Below are positions 1 through 5,769 of a DNA stretch of 12,004 bases, piece after piece. Source of the stretch: Bryobacteraceae bacterium (lineage in GTDB: Bacteria > Acidobacteriota > Terriglobia > Bryobacterales > Bryobacteraceae); NCBI GenBank assembly GCA_030044325.1, contig JASHWA010000506.1:1-12004 (forward strand). Direction: 5' to 3'. Positions within the stretch are counted from its first letter, which is position 1; each line of letters opens with the position of its first letter. The notes below the pieces were generated by a model, which saw only the letters and a program-made list of their open reading frames with translations, did no database searches and had not been told where the DNA came from. The position numbers and the translations under genes were made by a program.

Positions 1-67
1 GAGGCGCTTCCCTCTGGGCGAAAAGCGGACCCGCGGCGACCGCGGTCACAAACTCTCTGCGGCGCAT
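1..67 (-). CDS. N-terminus of a Tat-exported protein (partial, runs off left edge)
   Basis: Reading the minus strand from the ATG at 65-67 gives 22 open codons beginning MRRREFVTAVAAGPLFAQ. This is a typical twin-arginine leader: an RRREF motif, a short hydrophobic stretch and a polar end near Ala-Gln. Proteins starting this way are exported folded through the Tat system and are often oxidoreductases, Gfo/Idh-type proteins, sugar-phosphate isomerase/epimerase-like proteins or DUF1501-type proteins. The body lies outside the window, so the function cannot be named. The gene is divergent from the gene at 153, with 85 bases between the two starts. No Shine-Dalgarno is visible, but TACGAT lies 8 nt upstream of the ATG (76-81). 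The leader pattern is seen directly; that this is a real gene is inference from it. Confidence 0.6.
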   Translation of the reverse strand, partial: MRRREFVTAVAAGPLFAQREAP

Positions 68-141
68 AATTGTTTATCGTACACAGGCTTGCACCCGCCC
101 GGCGAGCGTTTCGCTTGAAATCCGCGCATACAATCGTCGCC

Positions 142-146
142 GGGAG
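142..146 (+). promoter_or_regulatory. Shine-Dalgarno GGGAG of the gene at 153
   Basis: GGGAG sits 6 bases before the ATG at 153. It is one of the few good ribosome-binding sites in the window and supports this start codon. Confidence 0.55.
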
Positions 147-152
147 AACAAT

Positions 153-935
153 ATGCCTTTTCCACCCACTCCGGAAGAGCGTGATCCGCGCTACTACCGA
201 ACCTGGCAGCGCGTCTCGGTCGAGCTCCAGAGAGCGTTTCGCCGCTGGACCTCTGAAATTTACTTCCGCGATCTCGCGCGCTGCCAGGACCGCGACGCGG
301 CCTTTCTGATGGTGGTGTTTTCCGCCGCGCGACCGTTTTATGGAAGATCGCGCGCCGAGTTCACTTACGACGTTGCCGAGCCTGAACAAACGCTCGCCTC
401 CGCCTGGCGAACCATCGGCGTGGTCATCAGATCCACGCTCGCTCCGCTCGAAAAACGGCTGCTCGAAGCAGGCTTGCCCGAGCTCGCCCATCGCTTTGCG
501 CCCGTGTGGCACCAGGACATCCTCGTCGCCGTGAAAAAGCGCGGCCGGCGCGACCTCATCCGCCTGCTCGCCCGCGAAGCACGCCTGATCGACGCGCTGA
601 TCATCTTCGGAACTCGGCGCGATGATGTGTCGCAAAAGCGCTTTGCTGCGCTTGCCGCCCAAACCCTGCGCAATTTTCACGGCATGGATATGACCGAGCT
701 GATCCCCAGGATCCTCGATCTAGCGGCGGATGTCGCGGGCCGCCCCAATCACGTCGCCCACCGTCGGATTCACAAGCGCTGCGACGCGCTCGCCGCGGGG
801 CGCCCAAATCGCCGGATCGCTGCCGACAAAGATCGCGACCACGGGAGTACCGACCGCCGCGGCCAGATGGCTGATTCCCGAATCGTTGCCCACATAAACT
901 CGCGCCGTCGCGAGCCAGCGCGCCAAGTCGTATAA
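153..935 (+). CDS. Uncharacterised protein, C-terminus overlaps GT9 gene antisense
   Basis: I do not recognise this family. The first ~190 codons look like real protein: amphipathic, rich in Arg, Leu and Ala, no signal peptide, no obvious transmembrane segment, probably mostly helical and cytoplasmic. A well-placed GGGAG precedes the ATG. From about codon 190 (position 720) the reading frame runs antisense to the conserved C-terminus of the minus-strand glycosyltransferase. The last ~70 residues become Arg/Asp/His-rich, with repeated short basic patches typical of an antisense shadow. The original stop may have been near 720 and been lost, giving a 216-base tail-to-tail overlap that ends at TAA 933-935. 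Confident that the 5' two thirds is a gene; not confident of the stated 3' end being functional. Confidence 0.6.
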   Translation: MPFPPTPEERDPRYYRTWQRVSVELQRAFRRWTSEIYFRDLARCQDRDAAFLMVVFSAARPFYGRSRAEFTYDVAEPEQTLASAWRTIGVVIRSTLAPLEKRLLEAGLPELAHRFAPVWHQDILVAVKKRGRRDLIRLLAREARLIDALIIFGTRRDDVSQKRFAALAAQTLRNFHGMDMTELIPRILDLAADVAGRPNHVAHRRIHKRCDALAAGRPNRRIAADKDRDHGSTDRRGQMADSRIVAHINSRRREPARQVV

Positions 936-1445
936 ATCGTCGAATCGGACTGCCTTTTCGAGAATTTCTTCCGGTCCCGCGGTCCATTTTACAGGGATAT
1001 CCAGCTCTTTTTCGACTCGTCGGAAATTCTCAAGCGGCCAGTTTTTCCTCGCGCTGCCGGAAAAAGGATGAATCGCGGCAAAATTCTCGACGATCGCAGC
1101 CGGAACGGAAATGCGCGGCACTCCCCCCAGCGCAATCGGCAGCGCGGGGAAAAAAGTAAACGGCAGATGGCGCACCGCCTCGCGAAATTCAGGCCTGCTC
1201 GCTCCGTACCAGGAATAGATCGAGTCGAAGCGCGCCATCTCCGGCACCGTCGCGCCTTCGACCACCCCCACCAACTCCAGCCCCGTATCGATGATCGCCC
1301 GCGTGCGATCGGCAAACCGGATCAAGGGCAAAACTGCCCGCGGCGCCCACACCTCCGTGTACTCCGCGCGCGCCGCTTCCAGCTCCGGAAGCGATAAAAT
1401 CACGTCGCCGATCGCACCGGGACGGATCAGCAGCCTGCGATGCAT
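720..1445 (-). CDS. Glycosyltransferase family 9 (heptosyltransferase-like)
   Basis: The 241-residue product resembles GT9 enzymes, which transfer heptose or related sugars from a nucleotide-sugar to the lipopolysaccharide core at the cytoplasmic face of the inner membrane. The N-terminal motif LIRPGAIGDVILSLP (residues 6-20) is the family's acceptor-side Gly-rich/Asp loop. IHPFSGSARKNWP (125-137) matches the start of the donor-binding domain, and YVGNDSGISHLAAAVGTP (184-201) is the characteristic GNDSG/SHLAA donor motif. Known GT9 proteins are usually about 320-360 residues, so this is a compact version with a shortened first domain. The acceptor sugar cannot be told from sequence. The start is set at the ATG (1443-1445) because the GT9 motif follows at once and the codon overlaps the upstream stop as TAATG. 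The frame stays open further upstream, but that part is antisense to the neighbour's conserved sequence. Confidence 0.82.
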   Translation of the reverse strand: MHRRLLIRPGAIGDVILSLPELEAARAEYTEVWAPRAVLPLIRFADRTRAIIDTGLELVGVVEGATVPEMARFDSIYSWYGASRPEFREAVRHLPFTFFPALPIALGGVPRISVPAAIVENFAAIHPFSGSARKNWPLENFRRVEKELDIPVKWTAGPEEILEKAVRFDDLYDLARWLATARVYVGNDSGISHLAAAVGTPVVAIFVGSDPAIWAPRGERVAALVNPTVGDVIGAARDIRR

Positions 1446-1447
1446 TA
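1443..1447 (-). promoter_or_regulatory. TAATG stop/start overlap (translational coupling)
   Basis: On the minus strand the amidohydrolase stop TAA (1445-1447) and the glycosyltransferase start ATG (1443-1445) share one base. This normally means one mRNA and reinitiation of the downstream gene by terminating ribosomes. Confidence 0.7.
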
Positions 1448-2698
1448 TTTCAGGCCGTACAATTTCCGCGCGTTCTCCCGCAGAACCATCCGGGCGAGCT
1501 CGCTCGCCCGCTCGCGCGTGATCTCGCCGTCGCGCAGCATTCCCGTCAGCGCGATGCCCAGCGCTTCGCGCCCCGATTTGTTGGCGAGGTACCCCGCTTC
1601 CTCCCACCCATTATCGGGCGGAGCGAAAGGATACGCATCCGTCGCGAACATGACTTTTTCCGGCACATATTCGAGCCATGCGCGCATATTTTCCGCCGTA
1701 TCGCGCGGATAATTCATAAAAGTCTGCGCCGAAAAATCCAGATAAACGTTCGGTTTGGTCAATAGCCCGGTTTCGAGGCGGGCGAAAGGCCAGCCGCCGT
1801 GCAACAGCACGAAATTGGTTTTGCGCAATTCCGGATCGTCGAAAAGCGGCTCCAGCAGCATCGGATTCGACCCGTTCACATTGAAATATCCGCCCCCGCC
1901 CGCGCCCGTGTGGAAATGCACCGCCATCCCCAGCCGCCCGCATTCGATCGCGATCTCGCGAAAAATGTAATCCTGAAGCGCCGTGTAATCGCCTTCACCC
2001 GTCGCGTAAACCTTTTCCGCGACCGCTTTCGGCGGATCGCCAATCGCCAGCGGACGCAAATACGCCATCTCGAATTTTTCCGCTACCGCACCCGCCGCTT
2101 TGTGCCGTTGCAAAGTCGTGCGCACCACTTTTTCAAGATATTCATCCAGAGTCTTCGGCCTCGCCGCCCCGCCCGATTCCTCGTAATACCGGTCCAGCAG
2201 CTTCGCTTCCAGCGCGAAAAACTGCTTCTGATCGGAGTTGTGAACCAGCCCATCTGTCGGTAACGGATACATCAGCGCATCCGCGAACGGCACCCATAAA
2301 AACCGCGGCGCGGGCAAGCCCGGCCCCACCGCCACGCGATTCGCCAGCATCGTCTCGATATTCAACTGATCCAGCACCTTCACCGCGTAATCCCGCCCGT
2401 ATTGTTTCGCCGCCGCCGCTTTGTCTCCGCTAAAAATCGCGCGATGCGCCTCCATCAGCTCCGGCGACCCCGGCCGGTCGCGCACCGGGTCGGACTGCGC
2501 CTCGAGCGAATCCACCGGCAGCGCATCATACTCCCGATCCGCCGTTTCTCCTTCAAGCGTCGGCCGCACCGGATGCGCATGATTGTCGATCGCCTTGATC
2601 GACGCGATTTCTGAAGCGAGCTGGGGATCCACCGCCTGCTCGGCCGGACGCGAGCAGGAACCCAGCATCAAAGCGAAAGCGATCATCCAGTGCTTCAT
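1445..2698 (-). CDS. Amidohydrolase-family lipoprotein (metal-dependent TIM-barrel hydrolase)
   Basis: This 417-residue protein begins MKHWMIAFALMLGSC, a short lipoprotein signal with lipobox LGSC (Cys15), so it is probably membrane-anchored and exported. The remainder resembles the amidohydrolase-2 (PF04909) branch of the metal-dependent hydrolases. It shows NHAH (His40, His42) at the end of strand 1, HFHTG (His261, His263), LLHGG (His300) and FATDAYP (Asp354), the spaced His/His/His/Asp set that binds one or two divalent metals. Members hydrolyse or decarboxylate cyclic and aromatic substrates; the substrate here is not deducible. The start is placed at the ATG at 2696-2698 because the lipoprotein signal starts there. 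The longer open frame upstream is antisense to a PadR relic. There is no Shine-Dalgarno, but TACACT lies 7 nt upstream. It is coupled to the downstream GT9 gene. Confidence 0.82.
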   Translation of the reverse strand: MKHWMIAFALMLGSCSRPAEQAVDPQLASEIASIKAIDNHAHPVRPTLEGETADREYDALPVDSLEAQSDPVRDRPGSPELMEAHRAIFSGDKAAAAKQYGRDYAVKVLDQLNIETMLANRVAVGPGLPAPRFLWVPFADALMYPLPTDGLVHNSDQKQFFALEAKLLDRYYEESGGAARPKTLDEYLEKVVRTTLQRHKAAGAVAEKFEMAYLRPLAIGDPPKAVAEKVYATGEGDYTALQDYIFREIAIECGRLGMAVHFHTGAGGGGYFNVNGSNPMLLEPLFDDPELRKTNFVLLHGGWPFARLETGLLTKPNVYLDFSAQTFMNYPRDTAENMRAWLEYVPEKVMFATDAYPFAPPDNGWEEAGYLANKSGREALGIALTGMLRDGEITRERASELARMVLRENARKLYGLK

Positions 2699-2719
2699 GC
2701 GCCATAGTGTAGCCCACTC

Positions 2720-3001
2720 CTCGCCCCACTCCCCACCAAGGGCATCGCGCAGCGCCTCCAGCAGATTTCGCGCGAAGTGGTCCAGCTTCCGCAGAGGTCG
2801 CTCTATCCCCCGCTGCACCGCCTGGAGAACCGCGGCCTGCTCGCCGCCGATTGAAAGGAAACCGGAACCGGCCGCGAGGCGAAATCTCACCGCCTCACGC
2901 ATAAAGGCCGCGCACGGCTCGACGAGGAAACCGCAAACTGGCAGCGTCTCGCGCAAGCCTTAGGATTGATTCGCAAGATGCCCGAAGGAGGCGCCGGATG
3001 A
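2720..3001 (+). pseudogene. PadR-family transcriptional regulator relic (in-frame TGA, N-terminus missing)
   Basis: Translating the plus strand in the frame of 2741 gives a clear PadR winged-helix protein: GIAQRLQQIS, then SLYPPLHRLENRGLLAAD, then a TGA at 2852-2854, then KETGTGREAK, RLTHKGRARL and EETANWQRLAQALGLIRK, ending at TGA 2999-3001. In PadR regulators of the ADOP-linked type the SLYPALHRLE segment is followed by 'xxEWG...NRRAKYYRLTxxG', so the TGA replaces the conserved Trp (TGG to TGA). The usual first ~25 residues before 'HGYGIAQ' are not recognisable. Upstream of about 2720 the frame has a stop, and the amidohydrolase start lies at 2698. The terminal TGA overlaps the ATG of the next relic as ATGA, the usual coupling of this regulator-permease pair. 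PadR proteins repress their neighbouring transporter genes; this copy cannot make full-length protein. Confidence 0.82.
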
Positions 3002-3205
3002 ACTGGCTCCAACGCCTGCTGCGCCGCGATCAGATGGAGCGCGAGCTCGATAAGGAGCTGCGCTTCCACATCGACCGATACACCGCCGACCTCATCGCGC
3101 GCGGCATCGGCCCCGACCAAGCTCGCCGCCGCGCTTCTCGCAAGTTTCCTCCCCGCGCGCCGTGCCGCGCAAATCGACCCGATCGCCGCACTGCGCGAGG
3201 AGTGA
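2998..3205 (+). pseudogene. ADOP/MacB-like ABC permease relic with large internal deletion
   Basis: The first codons from ATG 2998 give MNWLQRLLRR, MERELDKELRFHIDRYTADL and GPDQARRRASRKF, the standard N-terminal region of acidobacterial duplicated orphan permeases (MacB_PCD/FtsX type, usually about 800 residues). After RKF (ends 3147) the family continues with a Gly-rich stretch and the periplasmic domain. Here a different frame takes over: 3140-3202 reads ASFLPARRAAQIDPIAALREE and stops with TGA 3203-3205. That is the standard C-terminal end of the same family ('PARRAARxDPxxALRxE'). About 2.3 kb of coding sequence is therefore missing, judged from family length, and the two ends are out of frame. 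The octamer GCAAGTTT (3140-3147) belongs to both reading frames and is the likely deletion junction. The gene cannot make a permease. Confidence 0.82.
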
Positions 3206-3295
3206 AGAGCCAGAATGACGCACGCCGCTCGAGCCGCTCTGTCCTTTGTGCGTCGTCGCGTGAAGCCATTCGTCGGAAATACTTCCCGCGCCGCT

Positions 3296-3321
3296 CGCAC
3301 GCGCCTGTGCAGGCCCGTGCG
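3296..3321 (+). repeat. Strong hairpin in non-coding gap
   Basis: CGCACG pairs with CGTGCG, and inside it GCCTG pairs with CAGGC around a very short loop, with one C-C mismatch. No T tract follows on either strand, so it is not a classical intrinsic terminator. It lies in the 168-base stretch 3206-3373 between the permease relic and the DUF1801-like gene, where I see no other feature apart from a TAGAAT box at 3362. Confidence 0.4.
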
Positions 3322-3361
3322 TAAGCGCGGGGGTGACGCCTGCGGCCGGACTGATCCGTCA

Positions 3362-3367
3362 TAGAAT
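3362..3367 (+). promoter_or_regulatory. -10-like box TAGAAT, leaderless position
   Basis: TAGAAT ends 6 nt before the ATG at 3374. A transcript started about 7 nt downstream of this box would begin at the start codon. No convincing -35 hexamer or Shine-Dalgarno is present. Suggestive only. Confidence 0.35.
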
Positions 3368-3373
3368 GACGCC

Positions 3374-3715
3374 ATGCCCGCGGATCCTGAAAAACAACTC
3401 GACGGGTTCATCGCGAAATTCGATCCCGAAAATCAATCTCTGATCCGGGCCGTTCGCAAAGCCCTGCACAGGCGCCTCCCCGCCGCGAATGAGCTCGTCT
3501 ACGACAACTACAATTTCCTGGTGATCGGATATTCGACCACGGAGCGCCCGACCGACACCCTCGTCGCGATCAACGCCAACGCCGCGGGCGTGAATCTGTC
3601 CTTTTATTACGGCGCGACGCTTCCTGATCCGCACGGAATCCTGCTCGGGTCGACGAGCTGTTCAAAATCCTGCCCAGGCAGCCGAGTGATTACCTTTCTG
3701 ACAGCGTGCTCATAG
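3374..3715 (+). pseudogene. DUF1801-family protein, C-terminally truncated
   Basis: Residues 1-93 (to about 3652) resemble DUF1801/YdhG-like proteins. They show an amphipathic N-terminal helix (QLDGFIAKFDPENQSLIRAV), the ELVYDNYNFLVIGYSTTERP strand, LVAINANAAGVNLSFYYG, then LPDPHGILLGS. In the family the last motif is followed by 'GKQxRFIRL...' and another ~40 residues with a basic end. Here the similarity stops at GS, and the frame continues for 20 unrelated residues (TSCSKSCPGS...) to TAG 3713-3715. Those bases are the antisense of a second relic, so the true 3' end has been lost at a junction. DUF1801 proteins are small cytoplasmic proteins with no well-defined role. The truncated product may or may not fold. 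Family assignment is from memory of its motifs. Confidence 0.65.
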
Positions 3716-4236
3716 GCGTTGCGCGCTCTCGCGGCGACAACGGCGTCTGGATCCTTCTCGCCTCGAATGACACGAAGGATCTGCGCCCAGGCCCGAGGCT
3801 CGCACGCAGTGCCCTTGAAGCCGGCTACCGTCGTCACGGTTCCGGGCAATTCTCGAATTGCAAGCGGCCTTTTCTTGAGGGAACGATTGCTCTAAGGCTG
3901 GTCGCATTTTAGCCAAAAGTTGCCCGTGCTCTTACTCTCACCGTCCGGGTTCACATTGGCGCCATCGAGAACCGTGCACCACCACATGTATCCGTCCTCA
4001 AATGTCACCCACACGTGTTTGCTTGGCGCGCTGAGGAGCGTCTGCAGGGCTTTGAAGTCCTGTCGCGGCGACTTAAGTACTTGTCTGATCTTCAAGAAGT
4101 CAGGCGACAGAAGCAGCTCTTTAGGTACTGGTTTCCATCCCAGGTGCACCTGCCCGCCTCCGAGGGCCGCTCGCCACCACTGCCCCTTTCGACCGTTCTT
4201 GACGTAGCGCACTGATTGTGGGAGCGTCAAAGCCAT
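3649..4236 (-). pseudogene. Relic of an uncharacterised protein (Mrr-like restriction nuclease suspected); in-frame TAG, 3' end missing
   Basis: The minus-strand frame from ATG 4234-4236 encodes MALTLPQSVRYVKNGRKG, QWWRAALGGGQVHLGWKPVP, then HVWVTFEDGYMWWCTVLDGA and NFWLKCDQP, where a TAG (3892-3894) interrupts it. The same frame continues past the stop with sensible protein: SNRSLKKRPLAIRELPGTVT, RAWAQILRVIRGEKDPDAVV, then HAVRKVITRLPGQDFEQLVD up to 3649. Beyond that it becomes antisense of the DUF1801-like gene. The TAG is a plausible TGG (Trp) to TAG change. The closing 'DFEQLV' resembles the start of Mrr-type nuclease domains (FExLVxxLL), so the lost 3' part may have been a nuclease; this is a guess. 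The region looks less GC-rich than its neighbours, consistent with acquired defence-type DNA. The first 114 codons alone could still be expressed. Confidence 0.6.
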
Positions 4237-4242
4237 GAAGAG

Positions 4243-4248
4243 AATATA
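4243..4248 (-). promoter_or_regulatory. -10-like box TATATT, leaderless position
   Basis: On the minus strand TATATT ends 6 nt before the ATG at 4236, with CTCTTC between and no Shine-Dalgarno. The -35 region is unconvincing. Suggests leaderless transcription of the relic gene. Confidence 0.35.
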
Positions 4249-4305
4249 CAAAATCCCTTGGAGAGACGCGATCCGCGTTCGTGTCTGACGTCCTCTTGGA
4301 CGGCT

Positions 4306-4332
4306 GGGCATCGCGTCGAGGGTCCGATGCCC
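4306..4332 (-). terminator. Perfect 8-bp hairpin just downstream of the response-regulator gene
   Basis: GGGCATCG (4306-4313) pairs perfectly with CGATGCCC (4325-4332) around an 11-base loop. It begins 9 bases after the response-regulator stop (4342-4344) and ends the sensor operon. No T run follows on the minus strand, so it could be a weak or factor-dependent terminator or an mRNA 3'-end stabiliser. Confidence 0.45.
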
Positions 4333-4341
4333 GCCTCGCGG

Positions 4342-5682
4342 CTACCGCTCGCCGCGCGCCAATCCCAAGGCCCTAATCCGCTTGTGCAAGTTCGTCCGCT
4401 CCATTCCGAGCACCCGGGCTGCGCTGGAAACGTTCCATTTGCTCTCTTCGAGCGCCCGCAAAATGTGCTCGCGCTCGGCGGATTCTTTGGCTTCCCGCAG
4501 GTTGCCTTTTGCCGACGACGATTTCGCGATCTTGATTTCGACCGGCACGGAATCCGCCTGCAACATGTCGCCGCGAGTCAGAATCGCCATGCGTTCCACC
4601 GTGTTGCGCAGTTCGCGGATGTTGCCCGGCCAGTGGTAGCCTTCAAGCGCGTCGAACACCGAAGGATCAAAAGACTTCGCTTTAAAATTGTTGCGCGCGC
4701 AGAACTCGCGCAAAAAATATTCGGCCAGCGGGCGAATATCTTCGCGGCGCTCGCGCAGCGAAGGCATGCGGACCGGGACTACGCACAGGCGGTAATACAA
4801 ATCCTCACGGAATTTTTGCTGCTGAACCAGTTCGCTCAGGTCGCGGTTGGTCGCGGCGATCACGCGGACGGTCACGCGGATCGACTGCTCCCCGCCGACG
4901 CGATGAAATTCGCCTTCCTGCAAAACCCGCAGGAGCTTCGCCTGCGAAGACGCGTGCAGATCGCCGACTTCGTCTAAGAACAGCGTCCCGCCGTCGGCCA
5001 ATTCGAATTTTCCGCGCCGCGCCGAAGTTGCGCCTGTAAAAGCGCCTTTTTCGTGGCCGAAGAGTTCGCTTTCGATCAGCTCGGTGGGGATCGCGGCGCA
5101 GTTCACTTTGACGAACGGCCCGTTTGCGAAGGGGCTTTCGGCGTGGATGTGCGCTGCCAACAGCTCTTTGCCCGTGCCCGATTCGCCTTCGATCAGCACG
5201 CGGGTGTCGCTGCGCGCGGCCATCGACGCCTGTTCGAGAATGCGTTCGAACGAAGCGCTCGCGCCGATCATTTTTCCGCCGCCGACCAGCTCGCGCAACT
5301 GGCGATTCTCTTCGCGGAGCTTCGATTCTTCGAGCGCGTGCTTCAGCGACAGCAGAACTTTGTCGCGGCTGAGCGGTTTTTCCAAAAAATCGAACGCTCC
5401 GGCGCGCGTGGCTTCGACCGCGTCGGCGATGGTGCCGTGGCCGGAGATCATCAGCATCGGCACGCTTACGTCATTCGATTTCATCCAGCGCACCAGGTCG
5501 ATTCCGCTGCCGTCGGCGAGGCGCACATCGATTAAATACGCATCGGGGCGCACGGTCTGCGCCTTGGCTTCGGCCACGCTGGTGCAGGTGGTGACCGCGT
5601 AGCCCTCGCGTTCGAGAATCAATCGCAGAGATCGGCCGATGTTTTCTTCATCGTCAACGACCATGACGCGGCGTGATGCCAT
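4342..5682 (-). CDS. Sigma-54-dependent response regulator (NtrC/NtrX-like)
   Basis: This 446-residue protein has three domains. The receiver (about 3-118) has the acidic pair Asp10/Asp11, phospho-acceptor Asp52 (LIDVRLADGSG), Ser80 and Lys102. The AAA+ domain (about 135-370) has Walker A GESGTGKE (166-173), GAFTGA (213-218), the loop that contacts sigma-54, and Walker B LFLDEV (234-239). The C-terminal Fis-type helix-turn-helix is about 400-446 (WNVSSAARVLGMERTNLHKR). Phosphorylation should drive hexamer formation and ATP-dependent opening of sigma-54 promoters. The 'MERTNLHKRIRALG' ending is typical of NtrX. The start at ATG 5680-5682 is chosen because AGGAGA lies upstream, though with a long 10-12-base gap; an in-frame ATG at 5724 has no ribosome site. 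It is the last gene of the sensor operon. Target genes are unknown, and nitrogen control should not be assumed. Confidence 0.9.
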   Translation of the reverse strand: MASRRVMVVDDEENIGRSLRLILEREGYAVTTCTSVAEAKAQTVRPDAYLIDVRLADGSGIDLVRWMKSNDVSVPMLMISGHGTIADAVEATRAGAFDFLEKPLSRDKVLLSLKHALEESKLREENRQLRELVGGGKMIGASASFERILEQASMAARSDTRVLIEGESGTGKELLAAHIHAESPFANGPFVKVNCAAIPTELIESELFGHEKGAFTGATSARRGKFELADGGTLFLDEVGDLHASSQAKLLRVLQEGEFHRVGGEQSIRVTVRVIAATNRDLSELVQQQKFREDLYYRLCVVPVRMPSLRERREDIRPLAEYFLREFCARNNFKAKSFDPSVFDALEGYHWPGNIRELRNTVERMAILTRGDMLQADSVPVEIKIAKSSSAKGNLREAKESAEREHILRALEESKWNVSSAARVLGMERTNLHKRIRALGLARGER

Positions 5683-5769
5683 GCGCTGTATCGTCTCCTT
5701 TTGTTCTGCGCCTGCTCCAGCCATCGCAAGTCCGCGGCGCGATACGAGCCGCGACCGGAGGGAGCGGTT

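Noticed and set aside
2852..2854. TGA read as selenocysteine
   Set aside because: The position is a conserved Trp in PadR proteins, not a redox site, and the neighbouring permease is itself deleted; a nonsense mutation is simpler.
2699..2956. Upstream extension of the amidohydrolase reading frame (86 extra codons)
   Set aside because: It is antisense to the PadR relic, and the lipoprotein signal begins at 2698, so an extension would bury the signal inside the protein.
3212..3372. Repeated decamer AGAATGACGC at 3212 and 3363
   Set aside because: Only two copies, too short to set apart from chance, and no flanking similarity.
2699..4341. Insertion sequence or transposase remnant explaining the relic cluster
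   Set aside because: No terminal inverted repeats, target duplications or transposase motifs were seen; the junctions look like short-homology deletions.
4216..4977. Plus-strand open frame (253 codons)
   Set aside because: Mostly antisense to the AAA+ and HTH parts of the response regulator, with no start signal or motif.
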